A DNA stretch of 64,000 nucleotides from Cochliopodium minus (taxonomy: Eukaryota > Discosea > Himatismenida > Cochliopodiidae): positions 29,802 through 93,801 of the forward strand of contig JAMYWO010000065.1 of assembly GCA_024220525.1 (NCBI GenBank), in the 5' to 3' direction. A program made the position numbers and the translations under genes. Position 1 is the first letter of the stretch. The number at the start of each line of letters is the position of its first letter. Positions 50,090 through 60,839 of this stretch are shown piece after piece. The notes beneath the pieces were generated by a model. It was not told the DNA's origin and ran no database searches. It was given only the letters and a program-made list of their open reading frames with translations.

Positions 50090-50892
50090 TTAGTTCAATA
50101 GTTCACTAGAAGACAAATCTCCATTGGTCTTGGAATCCATGCCATCGAGAGGAATCTCCTGTGTCTTAGGCCCGTCGTGCTCCTTGATGTTTCTCACCAA
50201 ATATCCGCTTACGGTGTAACAAAAAGCAGCAAAAGAAAAAATGATGACATATCCAAGGTCATAAATCCTAAAAAATAAAATTAAAAAAAAATTTGTTCAA
50301 AAATTAAAAAAAAATAAAAAATGAAAATAATTAAACAAAAACAAAAAATAAAAAAAAATTTGATTGAATGAAAAAAATTTTAAAAAAATAAATAATATTT
50401 TTGAACAAAATTTGATTCATAAAATAAAATAAAAAAAAAAAAAAAAAAACAGATTGAAGAATAAATTTTTTATTATTGAATGAAAATAATAACCTTATTC
50501 TGTATCCTACTTTTTGGAAAGTGTCAATGATGGGTCCAGCTAAAATGGATAAAAAAAATTAAAAAAAAATCTCATCAAAATAAAAATAAATTTTAAATTT
50601 TAAAAAATAAAATAAATAAAATAAAAATAAAAATAAAATTAAAATTAATAAAAAAATAAAATTTGAAAAATAATTTTATTGAAATTAAAATAAATTACCA
50701 ATCGCAGGAGCCATGACACCTTTTTTTTTTTTTTAATATTAAAAATCAAAATAAAAAAATAAAAAAAAGTTTTTTAAAATACTTGGGATGGAAAAGGAAG
50801 TCTGCCAGATGGACAGATCTCTGGCATAATTTTCTTTGGAGGGCAAATTGTCGTTGATCAAGGCCCAATCTACACTGGTGTACATACCGTAC
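50090..50892 (-). CDS. MFS transporter, C-terminal part (5' part lost in N gap)
   Basis: Exons (complement) 50783-50892, 50699-50719, 50494-50539 and 50090-50267 join in one frame. The segment YGMYTSVDWALINDNLP, then YARDLSIWQTSFSIPS and VMAPAIAGPIIDTF, fits the helix 10-11 region of MFS sugar-type transporters (family pattern: G.Y..VDWAL..D.LP...AKD.G.W). A last helix (YDLGYVIIFSFAAFCYTVSG) and a short cytoplasmic tail follow. It is predicted to be a membrane carrier with unknown substrate. The 21-nt second exon here is another small exon. A further open minus-strand stretch at 51044-51111 may or may not belong to it; its phase does not match, so it is left out. Confidence 0.65.
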
Positions 50893-51111
50893 CTGTTGTA
50901 AAAAAAATCAATTAAAAAAAGAAATGAAAAGAAATTTAAAAATAAAGGAAAAAAAAAAAACATATTAGATTATTTAAAAATAAATAATAAAAAAAATAAA
51001 AAATGAGAAAATAAATAAAAAATAATAAAAAATAAAAAATTACTTCTTTATTTCCTGCTCCAATTGTTGGATAAGATGCGATTGGAAAACTTACTCCTGT
51101 TGTACAAGAAA

Positions 51112-51355
51112 NNNNNNNNNNNNNNNNNNNNNNNNNNNNNNNNNNNNNNNNNNNNNNNNNNNNNNNNNNNNNNNNNNNNNNNNNNNNNNNNNNNNNNNNN
51201 NNNNNNNNNNNNNNNNNNNNNNNNNNNNNNNNNNNNNNNNNNNNNNNNNNNNNNNNNNNNNNNNNNNNNNNNNNNNNNNNNNNNNNNNNNNNNNNNNNNN
51301 NNNNNNNNNNNNNNNNNNNNNNNNNNNNNNNNNNNNNNNNNNNNNNNNNNNNNNN
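51112..51355. other. Assembly gap (244 Ns)
   Basis: A run of N bases. Coding sequence on the minus strand enters it from both sides. Confidence 0.99.
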
Positions 51356-52500
51356 GAGAAGATTGAGATTGAGAGAATTGAGAACATTCAATTTCCATGT
51401 TCAACTCTTCTTTATCACTATTCGGAGCACTTGTTTCCCTTATAGACTTCCATTGTTCAAAAGATGTTATTTCGTTTCGATTCTCATAAATGGAAAACCA
51501 TGTGTTGAGGTTGTTTAGGAACTCCCCCAACTAAAAAAATAAAATAAAAAATAAAATAAAAAAAAAGAAAATAAAAAAATAAAAAAATAAAAAAATAAAT
51601 AAACCAAGTATGCTGGATGGTCCATTTTCCCTTCTTTCTCAAATTTCTCCATTATTGCTTTAGAAACAAACAAGACTCCTTTTAATGATTCATGTTCCAT
51701 CATATCAGTAGGACATAACCACCTCAAGTTGATCTCTTTCCCACCTAATGTGAAAGTTGACTTCTTGGACTTTTTTTTGTTTTTTTCGAGGAGTGTCCGA
51801 AATAGATTCAGTGATGACATCGCTCGATGTTGGGTTTGGTCTTTGTTTTTTCATTTCTGCCAAAAAAAATGGGAATCCATTTCATCATATGGACAACTTG
51901 TTCATTAATCTTTATTCCTCTTCCAAAAACAAAACCCCTAAAAATCTCAAGGCTCCCCAAAATTAGTATACAAATTATCTAAGATAAATTATATTATAAT
52001 TATTATTATAGTTTGTATTGGATCATGAACGAATATGAATATATTATAATTTATATCTTAAAAATAATTTTAAATATAATTTATAAATAATCGATATAAG
52101 ATGTATCAAATTATTTTCCTTATGAAATAACCGCCATATATAATATTATTATTCGATAATCGCAATATTATTCTTGATTATTTCAAATAAATTAGTTTTT
52201 TCGATTAAAATATTAATCTATTGATTAAAATTATGGAAATAGTCGATTAGTTTTGGGTAGGCCTGAAAAATCTTTACCAAGTGCGTAGCATCCTTGATCA
52301 GTCTCACATGTCTGTCAGTTGGAGAAACAGGATCATCAGACTGATGATCCTTCAACCAATCTTTGTATTTTGGTAACTTTTTAAATGAGGTATCGTCTGG
52401 TAAATCCTTGTAAATTGCGTCTCCTGAGTAAACTGAGTCTGTTGAAATCCACTCTAATTTTACTTTATGCTTTTCAAGTGCCGTTTCAACTTCTGAAAAA
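51356..52500 (-). pseudogene. Fragmentary transposase-like coding region
   Basis: Minus-strand coding pieces: an exon read from 52500 downward (KLEWISTDSVYSGDAIY ... RLIKDATHLV), one from about 51820 to 51604 (INLRWLCPTDMMEHESLKGV, SKAIMEKFEKEG), and one from 51530 into the gap (LGEFLNNLNTWFSIYENRNE). The order and the DATHLV and NTWFSIYENRN motifs recall P-element/THAP9-type transposases (H-L-hK before a GTP-binding insertion, then a helix with W.d..N.R). This is pattern memory only. A poly-A run near 51775 separates two plausible frames, which suggests a frameshift or a base-calling error. The AT-rich stretch 51960-52230 has no frame. Confidence 0.35.
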
Positions 52501-52504
52501 AAAA

Positions 52505-52520
52505 TTAAAAATTAAAATAT

Positions 52521-52551
<31 letters not shown>

Positions 52552-52680
52552 GAATAAAAAATAAAAAAATAAAAAAATAAAAAAATAAAAAAATAAAAAA
52601 TAGAAAATAAAAAAAATAAAAAATAAAAGAATAAAAAAATAAAAAATAAAAAAAAATAAAAAATAAAAAAAAATAAAAAA
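52505..52680. repeat. TAAAAAA-type simple repeat
   Basis: Degenerate A-rich heptamers abut the duplicated zinc-binding segment. An equivalent tract (54875-55055) abuts the second copy in the same position. Confidence 0.8.
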
Positions 52681-52682
52681 AA

Positions 52683-52951
52683 AATTCATACAGTTCCTTT
52701 CCAATTCTAGAATTCACACCGTAAATACAAGTGCTGCAAACTAGATCTCCATTTTCCAAAATCCCCAAAGATTCAGCTTCTTTTCTTTTTAAAATCTTAT
52801 TCTTTGGAGGAGTTTCCAATTTGGAGTTGTTCTCTTCTTAGCTTAACCCGCACTCGCAACAACATTGAATAGCAAGTTTATTTTTTTAAAATCTACTATT
52901 TCTTCAATGAGAACTGGTAAACAATAGTTGCACACCTTCACTTTCGCATTC
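52683..52951 (-). pseudogene. Duplicated zinc-binding-like segment, copy 1 (broken)
   Basis: On the minus strand this reads C-N-Y-C-LPVLIE, a C-x-C-G site, KRKEAESLGILENGDLVCSTC and NSRIGKE, closely matching copy 2 at 55061-55328. Relative to copy 2 it has a one-base loss in an A-run (shifting frame after FKK) and an in-frame TAA where copy 2 has a Tyr codon. It is therefore non-coding as it stands. It ends at a single N (52952), beyond which a short minus-strand start region (down from 53095, MRISKHQKLQEVKNN) follows. Confidence 0.6.
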
Positions 52952-53239
52952 NATTACTTGATAGATGATTTGGATAATAATCTCTCTATTTTCCCATAGA
53001 TAATTTTTTATGTCCATTATATTTTTATCCCATTTTATCTCCCATATGGGATTGTTCTTTACTTCTTGTAATTTTTGATGTTTTGATATCCTCATTTTTT
53101 TTATATTTTTTTATGTAAATTTTACATAAAAAACTTGAATTAATGATTGATTTTACAATAGGATTAAAAAAGTTTATTTTCCATTTAGTGTGGGTTCAAA
53201 GATTGAATTTCTATACACTCCTTGCCAGTATATTCTTGA

Positions 53240-54250
53240 CCATCCTTCTGATCATCTGCTTGTGATCTTTCTTTTGAATTTGATCAATCTGTCACCCGTT
53301 GGAGAAGAACATAATAAAATGTCCGGATATTTCACTTTCCAAGAGTAATAGATTCCCTTGTTCCACTTTGAAGGAAGATCCCAATGATCAAGTTGGTTGA
53401 GGTAAAAGAATTGGGACCATTTATTCTGATTGACAGTTGTGATTTTCAAACATCTTGAAGACTATGTTCCGGAAATAACTTTGAGCTTCTCCATTGAAAT
53501 CTTTTTAAAGATAACTTTCAAAAGTGTTTTCTCCTTCTTTGACAAACTTTATAATGTTGACCATGATCCCCATCAAATAATAAACGTCGGTTTGTGCACT
53601 GTGATGCCCAACTTATTATAACAGCTTTCAACAGAAAGTCTTGACCCGAAAGTGTTTACAACCAAGTCAAGGGTGTCATATTCTTCGAATTCGATTGTTT
53701 TCTCACCTATCTTAATAAATTTGTCTTCTCTCACTCCCTAAAATCGTACAAAATCCAAAATCGGATCCCTTACCTTTTAATAAATGTTTTATTTTGAATT
53801 TTTATTTTATTCCAAAATTTATTTTTACCATTGTGACTAACCAAGATGGCCGTATTAACACCCTCCACAAATAGATACCAAATACTCTTTAAATTCTTCC
53901 AAAACTTGCCCATCCTTTTTTGCTTCACTATTTTCTTTTTAGTGATCTCATAGGAGAAACCTCTTCCTTTTGGTTTGAATCCAGGCCTGTTTCCAACAAC
54001 TTTAAAGGTATCATCGATCCATTGCATGACCAACAACAATCTTGCCAGTTCTTTCCCTTTTGAACAAATTCTTTCCCTGTTACAAAGTTTGTTCTGCAAT
54101 AGTATGTTTCCAAGAAATTTACCTGTTCGGGATCAGTGATTCCTTGGCAAGAGCGATATCCAAGTCTATCAGCCTTTTTTGAAATTAAATCACTCAACTT
54201 TATGAAAAATTGTTTCACACTCTCTTCCTGATATTCAGTTTTCAAAATTT
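53240..54250 (-). pseudogene. DEDDh exonuclease-like remnant, frameshifted
   Basis: Read on the minus strand: KTEYQEESVKQFFIKL ... LGYRSCQGITDPEQ; then KELARLLLVMQWIDDTFKVV ... FVEGVNTAILVSHNG; then EYDTLDLVVNTFGSRLSVES; then a change of frame into GHHSAQTDVYYLMGIMV. The SHNG and HxAxxD-like (HHSAQTD) motifs with their spacing suggest the ExoII and ExoIII motifs of a DnaQ-like exonuclease. The frame changes at about 53615 and again further on, and stops interrupt it. It may be a decayed transposon-associated gene or a low-quality contig. Confidence 0.4.
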
Positions 54251-54359
54251 CCCTATTAAAAACATAAATAATTTAATAAAAATAATAAATGAATAAATAA
54301 AAAATATTAAAAGTTTAAAAATAAAAAATAGAATAATAAAAACTTTAATAAAATAAAAT

Positions 54360-54660
54360 ACTTCCTTCGCTATTTAAGAACCACTCTGTTTGGACAATAT
54401 AAGAAGAACAGAACCAGCTGATTTGGTTATGTCACTTTGGTTCTCTTTTAATTCTTTCAAATAAATGGACAGATCCTTTAAGTCATTATTATTCAACGGA
54501 GAAAATTGCGCACTGGTCAAGGTTAAGATTATCTTGTGAATTAGTGTGTCATTGCAAAACTTCCTATTAAAGTCCACTTACATATTGGCAATCAATAAAG
54601 TGGCCTTCGAAGAATTCTCCATTTTTTTTAGCTTTCTCTTTTCTGAAAAATAAATAATAA
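54360..54660 (-). pseudogene. Coding fragment, unknown (same minus-strand cluster)
   Basis: Two open pieces read EKAKKNGEFFEGHFIDCQYV and NRKFCNDTLIHKIILTLTSA ... TKSAGSVLLILSKQSGS ending in a stop. They share codon use and strand with the fragments around them and may be exons of the same element. No family recognised. Confidence 0.35.
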
Positions 54661-54874
54661 AAAAAATAAAAAAATTTGAAATTTGAAAAAATAAAAAATA
54701 AAAAATAAAGAATAAAAAAATAAAAAAAAAATTTGAAATAAAAAATTTGATATAAAAAAATATATAAAAATATAATATATAAAAAAAATTTGATATAAAA
54801 AAATTTGAAATAAAAAATTTGAAATGATATATTTTTTCCCAACAATGCTCCAAAGAAAATTTGAAAGTAGAAAA

Positions 54875-55055
54875 TGATTAAAAAAATAAAAAAATAAAAA
54901 ATAAAAAAATAAAAATAAAAAAATAAAAATAAAAAAAATAAAAAAATAAAATAAAAAAATAAAAAATAGATAAATAAAAATAAATAAAAAAATAAAAAAA
55001 TAAAAAATTAAAAAAATAAAAAATAAAAATAAAAATAAAATAAAATAAATAAACA
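54875..55055. repeat. TAAAAAA-type simple repeat
   Basis: A-rich degenerate heptamers directly adjacent to copy 2 of the duplicated segment. Confidence 0.75.
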
Positions 55056-55060
55056 AAATA

Positions 55061-55328
55061 AATTCATACTGTTCCTTCCCAATTCTAGAATTCACACTGG
55101 AAATACAAGTGCTGCAAACTAGATCTCCATTTTCCAAAATCCCCAAAGATTCAGCTTCTTTTCTTTTTAAACTCTTATTCTTTGGAGGAGTTTCCCATTT
55201 GGAGTTATTCTCCTCGTAGATTAACCCGCACTCGCAATAACTTTGAATTTCGAGGTTATTATTTTTAAAATATACTATTTGTTCAATGAGAACTGGTAAA
55301 TAATAGTTGCACACCTTCACATTCCTCT
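55061..55328 (-). CDS. Duplicated zinc-binding-like segment, copy 2 (open)
   Basis: This minus-strand exon-like stretch encodes VKVCNYYLPVLIEQIVYF, a CECG site, KNKSLKRKEAESLGILENG and LVCSTCISSVNSRIGKEQ, then a GTATGA donor into an A-rich intron. Four cysteines (C, CxC, CxxC) could bind one zinc. A possible upstream start reads MGQVGEALKLGLLKEECEG but lies in a different frame, so the 5' join is unclear. It is probably the first exon of the transposon-like gene whose other pieces lie at 51.3-54.6 kb. Confidence 0.4.
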
Positions 55329-55736
55329 TTTAATAATCCTAGTTTCAAAGCTTCTCCAACTTGTCCCATACTCTTTCTTAGATTTCCTCTCCAACAGATG
55401 TTGTTATATTACTTGTATTCTATTTCACAAAAGAAACAACACTTTTTTCCCTTTAATGAAGAAATTAAAATTTAAAAACATCTATTTGAAGTTTTTTTAT
55501 ATTTTTTCCATTATTTTTTTTCAGAGAAAGTTTGACAAACTTTTTGTTATGCATCTAACAAAAAGTTGGTATATAAATAAATAAAATATAATTCAAAATA
55601 ATAGCTTGTATTTCGTTTTCTTTCAATTATCTTTTAATTTTAGCAATTGATGTTTAAAAATGAGTTTTAATGATTCCTGATTTTTGTATAATATAATAGT
55701 ACAAATCAATATTTTCACGTTATAAAAAGAATTTTG
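55329..55736. other. Spacer between transposon-like region and GLUG gene
   Basis: Apart from the possible MGQVGEALK start on the minus strand near 55352, no feature is seen. Confidence 0.4.
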
Positions 55737-57616
55737 ATGAAGTTTTGGAACCATCTGCCTCGGAAGGTAAATTATCAATTGATTCAAAACATCGATTGTA
55801 TCAATCTTACTTCCCCAATTGGAAATGATACCTTCAAATTCCGGGGTGAATTTTTTATAATCACCCTTTTTATAAATATAAAAATATTTTTTATAATTTA
55901 GGAACCCTCAATGGAAATCATTTTTCAATTTTAAATTTGAACATAATAAGCAATTCTGGATATGTTGGATTATTTGGATACGGACTCGATTGCAGAATTT
56001 ATAATCTCACTCTTATTGATATAAATATAATTTCTCCCAATTCAAGCCAATATGTTGGAGGATTATTTGGCTATTGTGATGGATGCATAATAGAGGGAAT
56101 AATCTTCAATACCTCTTCCACATCAAAAAATATAATTTCAGTTAATTATACATTTACCACCGTTGGGGGTGTGATTGGCAAAGTAACAAATTCTTCTTTG
56201 GATAACATTATAGTGCAAAATACTTTTTTGGAAGGATATTCAACGTGTAAGAACATCATTCATCAATAATTTACTTTTTCAAAATCTTTTTATCAGTCTA
56301 TGCAGGAGGCTTGTTTGGGTAAAAGATTTCTCAATATTTTATTATTTTAATTGATTTATCTTATATTCAAGGATCATTAATGAATCTGAAATATTAAATT
56401 CTTATAATTATGGATTTCCTTCAAACCAGCAAGATATGATTGTAAATATAAGTAACTCTGGTATGAAATCAGAATTTTCATCCATGATATTATAAATTAT
56501 TTTTTTTTTCCACACAAGTAAATCATGTAGGTTTGGATTTCAAAACATCATTTAATTACATATGAATTAATTTAATAAATAGGAGGTTTTTTGGGATATA
56601 CTTTATCAAGCACATTCATTGGTTGTGGGGTTAGTAATGGTAAGGATGATCCTTTTTTTTTAAAAAAAATTTTTTTATTGGTTTTTAAAAGGCGTTATTA
56701 AATATTATGGAAGTGGATATGCAGGTGGATTTGGAGGATACATTCAAAACCCGTAAAAGATTTAATAATTAGTTTTTTTTTTTTTTTTGGATTTACTTTT
56801 TAAAAAAGAAATATCGACCAATGTTATGTTAAATCATCTGTAAGTGTAATAGCAAATTTTTCCACTGGCTCGGGTGGGTTTGCGGGGTGGATATTAACAA
56901 ATGGTATTGTTCATCTTACACATTTTTTATTTTAAATTATTTTGTTCTTTGAAAAATAGTTAGTAATGGTAACGTGAGTTACACATACTCCAAAGCAACT
57001 GTAATTGGAATTGGTAGAGTAGGTGGTTTAATTGGGTTTCTTAGTGGTGCACCTCAAGACAATGTATTTTTTGAACAATGTTATGTGTCCAATAAGATCT
57101 TATCTAGTTCCGCTTATGTAGGTAAAGTTATTGGGATGAATAATGCAAATTCCAGTTTGAATTTCTTGTTTTACAACAATGAATCAAATATATTTCCTCC
57201 AATAGCCAGTGGAGATTTTTTTTCCACTTTTAATTATGGTGGATATAATTGTAGCGAGCTTTATTCTAAAATCTATACACAATTTGACCAAACAACAGTT
57301 TGGTCAGGAGATAACTTACGAAAGGGTAATAGAAATTTTTAAAATTTTAAAAAAAACCATTTTATTTTTATTATATTTATTTATTTATTAGAATATCTTT
57401 CAACTTTTGGTTCGGAGAACTGTTCTACATCTTCAACAGATCTGCCATCTGCCTCTCTCCAACCAACCACACCTGCTCCTTCGACCATTGAACCATCAAC
57501 AACAACTCCTTCGACAACCACTCCATCCTTGACTGAAACTTCTTTTACTTCACCAACCCCTTCAACTATCTTCCCATCTCCAACAACATCTCCAAGCACA
57601 ATATCTCCAACATCTT
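55737..57616 (+). CDS. GLUG-repeat, mucin-like surface protein (3' end cut at an N; unusual 5' end)
   Basis: Nine exons: 55737-55845, 55902-56246, 56297-56318, 56372-56460, 56583-56639, 56692-56752, 56809-56903, 56960-57325 and 57392 to the N at 57617. All junctions keep frame. The body is a series of Gly-rich beta units (YVGLFGYGLDCRIYNL, YVGGLFGYCDGCIIEG, TVGGVIGKVTNSSL, GGFLGYTLSSTFIGCGVSN, YAGGFGGYI, VGGLIGFLSG), the GLUG motif found in secreted adhesin-like beta-helix proteins. It then passes into a Ser/Thr/Pro-rich mucin-like stretch. N-glycosylation sites are frequent. The available 5' end (MKFWNHLPRK) lacks a signal peptide, while the gene at 59806 has one followed by the identical 77 nt, so this 5' end may be chimeric. 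Confidence 0.7.
55767..55843 (+). repeat. 77-nt exact repeat, copy 1
   Basis: Identical to 59926-60002 base for base. It encodes the VNYQLIQNIDCINLTSPIGN start region of the GLUG proteins in both places, in the same frame. Confidence 0.9.
57440..57616 (+). repeat. Near-identical mucin-coding repeat, copy 1
   Basis: This Ser/Thr/Pro-coding stretch matches 58384-58558 with one 3-nt indel and a handful of substitutions, and is cut by the N at 57617 in the middle of a Ser codon. Confidence 0.85.
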
Positions 57617-57617
57617 N

Positions 57618-59702
57618 TAGAAAAATGTTACGTTAAATCAACTGTAACTATGGTTTCAATGTCGACTGCTGGTTTGGGGGGGTTTGTTGGGTGGCTATTT
57701 CTATCAGGTAAAAGTTTTAGAATAATCTTCATTGAAAATTTGTTAGCGGCGCATCTTATCCTCACAAAAAAATTTTCATTCCACAAAATCTGCTTTTATT
57801 TAAAATAATGATTTTATTTTATTTTAAAAGGTGATTTAACTGGTTATATAAGTGACATATATTCCAAAGCAAGAATAAATGGAGGTTTTGGTAGTCAGAT
57901 AGGGGGTCTGGTTGGTACAATGAGTAGTATTGGAAATGGAAGCTTTGTTCAATTCACTAACTGTTATGCTTTCAACAATATCACCTCAACTGGTTCGCAA
58001 CTAGCTGGAATAATAGGATCTGTATCATCTTCTCTTAGTAACAACTGTAGTTTGGTGAATATTTTTTTCAACAATGAAACTGCTCCTTTTCCTATCATAG
58101 CCAACGGAAATTGTGCTACTATTTCTTCTTCTTACGGATTAAATTGCTCTGATCTTTACAACCAAATAAATTCCACTTTCAATCAAGCAACAGTTTGGTC
58201 AGGAGATAACTTAAAAATGGGTAATTCTTCATAAATTCATTTTTACTTTATTAAATTGTTTTAATTGTTATTATTGATTGATTTTAAAAGAGTACCCTGC
58301 TGATTATGGGTTTTCTACTTGTTCTCTAACAACAACAATTTTACCTTCACCAACAGAGTCCACAACCACACCACCTTCAACAAATCTGCCATCTACCTCT
58401 CTCCAACCAACCACACCTGCTCCTTCGACCATTGAACCATCAACAACTCCTTCGACAACCACTCCATCCTTAACTGAAAATTCTTTTACTTCACCAACCC
58501 CTTCAACTATCTTCCCATCTCCAACAACATCTCCAAGCACAATATCTCCAACATCTTCTATTAATCCATCAACAAACTTCCCTTCAACAATAATATCTTC
58601 TACTTCAAACCCCTCAACAACACTTTCATCTGTGGCTCCTTCAACAACAATACTATCATCCACTTCTCCAACACCAACAATTTCACCTTCGCCAACAGAT
58701 TCCACAACCACACCATCTTCAACCCAGCTTGTATCATCAACAAATATTCCTCCAACAATATCAACGCCAACTGAAACTCCTTCAACCGTAAATCCTTCAA
58801 CATCAACTTCTTCGAACTCAGTAACATTGGCTTCAACATTTTTACCATCAACGATAAGTCCAACAAGTATTCCCCCAAATTGTTTGTATAATGTTTTGAA
58901 TTGTGAAAAATGTGGATTGGGGAATGGTTTGAAAGTGGATTCTTCTCAATTTGATATTTATTGTAACTTTTCAAATTCAAACTGGATTTATTCTTTTTCA
59001 AACAAATTCTCGAATACAACATTGATTAATGAATCTTTTACTTTGAATTCAACAAGCTTGTTGATAATTGGAAATTTTAATCAATCTTCAAATTCAACAA
59101 TTGAAATTATTGTTTCGGATTCAAACAAGAACGGAGCATTAAATGTTACAGGATGTGTTAGATTGGATGGAATCTTGAGTTTGGTTTTAGATAAAAGACC
59201 TCAAAAAGGAGACACAAATATTATTTTGATAAATTATAATTGCTCTCAAGCAATCAATTTGAAGAGAAATGTGCAAACTATTCAAACATCAAAATTTACA
59301 TTGAAACCAACATATGTGAACAACAAATGTGATAAAGTTGAATCAAAACTAAACAATCAACAGAACACACTTTCGGTGACTGTTTCAACAACATTGAATG
59401 CAAATTGTAGAGGTAAAAATTAAATTTAATTTTTTTCTTTTTTTTTGTTGAATTTATTTTTTTATTTTGTGATAAAAGGAATTTCAACGGGAGCAATCAT
59501 TGGAATTGTTTTGGGGGTTGTTGGTGGAACAATAATAATAATGATTATTGGTGCGATTTTCTTTTGGAAGAGAGAAAAAGAATTTGACAAAGTTATTACT
59601 GGTATCAAAATGGAAGAGAAACCAAGCATGAAGAAAAGTGGGACTTGGAAAAGCAATAAAGGTCATGAAGAGAATACTAAATGGAAAAATTTTGAAAATT
59701 AA
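57618..59702 (+). CDS. GLUG-repeat/mucin-like type I membrane protein (5' end cut at an N)
   Basis: Exons from 57618 to 57707, 57831-58220, 58291-59412 and 59479-59702. The first piece (KCYVKSTVTMVSMS ... GGFVGWLFLS) corresponds to the seventh exon of the upstream GLUG gene, so the 5' exons are missing. Then come further GLUG units (IGGLVGTMSS, LAGIIGSVSS), and about 190 residues of Ser/Thr/Pro repeats predicted to be O-glycosylated. A Cys-containing membrane-proximal domain (CLYNVLNCEKCGLGNG ...) follows. The last exon encodes one transmembrane helix (GAIIGIVLGVVGGTIIIMII) and a basic 50-residue cytoplasmic tail. This is the layout of a cell-surface adhesin or receptor; the ligand is unknown. 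Confidence 0.78.
58384..58558 (+). repeat. Near-identical mucin-coding repeat, copy 2
   Basis: Partner of 57440-57616, inside the Ser/Thr/Pro-rich exon of the second GLUG gene. Confidence 0.85.
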
Positions 59703-59805
59703 AAGCACAATACAAAAAAGATCAAATCAATTTAATTATTCTTAAATAGATTTATAAGAAATAAACTATTAATTAAAAATATTTAAATAAATTAAAAAAA
59801 CGGGA

Positions 59806-60002
59806 ATGAAATTATTATTATATTTGTTTTCTTTGGTTTTATGTTTATCAATATCATCATTTTCTGCAACTGTTTTAATTACAGAATGTAATGATTTGGA
59901 AATTATCCAATTCAATGATGATACAGTAAATTATCAATTGATTCAAAACATCGATTGTATCAATCTTACTTCCCCAATTGGAAATGATACCTTCAAATTC
60001 CG
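59806..60002 (+). CDS. N-terminal exon of a GLUG-type surface protein (cut at an N)
   Basis: ATG at 59806 begins a clear signal peptide (MKLLLYLFSLVLCLSISSFS, cleavage near SSFSA). It is followed by TECNDLEIIQFNDDT and then the 77 nt shared exactly with 55767-55843. The frame runs into the N at 60003, after which the sequence is no longer coding. It is the 5' end of a third family member, or the true 5' end of one of the two truncated genes misplaced by scaffolding. Confidence 0.7.
59926..60002 (+). repeat. 77-nt exact repeat, copy 2
   Basis: Partner of 55767-55843. It ends exactly at the N at 60003. Confidence 0.9.
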
Positions 60003-60003
60003 N

Positions 60004-60839
60004 AAATTTATAATCACAAAATATATACATCAATTCTTTAATTTTGAACAATATATCAACAATTTTTTTTTTTTTTTTTTTTAACTGAAATAATTTTAAT
60101 CACAAATTTTTAATATAACCACAATGAGGAGAATCTGATATAAATAAGTTCAATTATCTTTTAATAATTATAGATACAACATCAATCTAATAACTACATT
60201 TTTCATTTTTTATGGGGGGATGGAAAAAAAAGATATATATTAAAGTATAATAATTTTAAATTTATTCTAATAGAACATCATTTTGACCCACACTAATTAA
60301 TGTGATAATCCAATTCTTCAGACAACTTTTTAAGGCAAATTTTATGAAGTCTGTTCTTAATATTTCACAAGCATGTTTACCACAAATACTACAGTAATAC
60401 TGAAGAAAAAGCTCTAGAAATAATGATTAAATTAATTGTTGGATTTCTTTTCTTCAGTTTAGGAGCAGGGAATATTTTTGAAAATCAATGATATTTATCT
60501 AATTCTTCTGATTTAAATCCTTTTCCTTTTCTGTATATGTTTTTCAAAATTTTGAAAAATAATTATCTGAGAGTAAAAATTCTACGCTTAGATTAATAAA
60601 AATTAATTATTTTCGATTAAAGCCCTTTATTCAATTGAAAAAAAAAAATCACAGGAGAATCATCAAATTCAAAAATTTCCTTAATTTGATATCCACAATA
60701 GTTTTTGAGTCAAATTTTTGTCTTAAAGGCAAAATACTAACATAACTGAAAATTTTTAGTCCAACACTGAGTCTTTAATTTTTCTATAATCAAATATATT
60801 CACATTTTTGGTTTGAAATTAGATAAATTATTATCATTA
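60004..60839. other. AT-rich region without recognised genes
   Basis: This 836-bp stretch lies between the truncated GLUG exon and the 3' end of the Ulp1-like gene. No frame longer than background and no RNA gene recognised. Confidence 0.5.

Noticed and set aside
54567-55060. Minus-strand Phe/Ile/Tyr-rich frames that look like membrane proteins
   Set aside because: Read-through of the A-rich simple repeat adjoining the duplicated segment; not coding.
58304-58711. Minus-strand Val/Glu/Gly-rich frame
   Set aside because: Antisense of the Ser/Thr/Pro mucin repeat in the GLUG gene.
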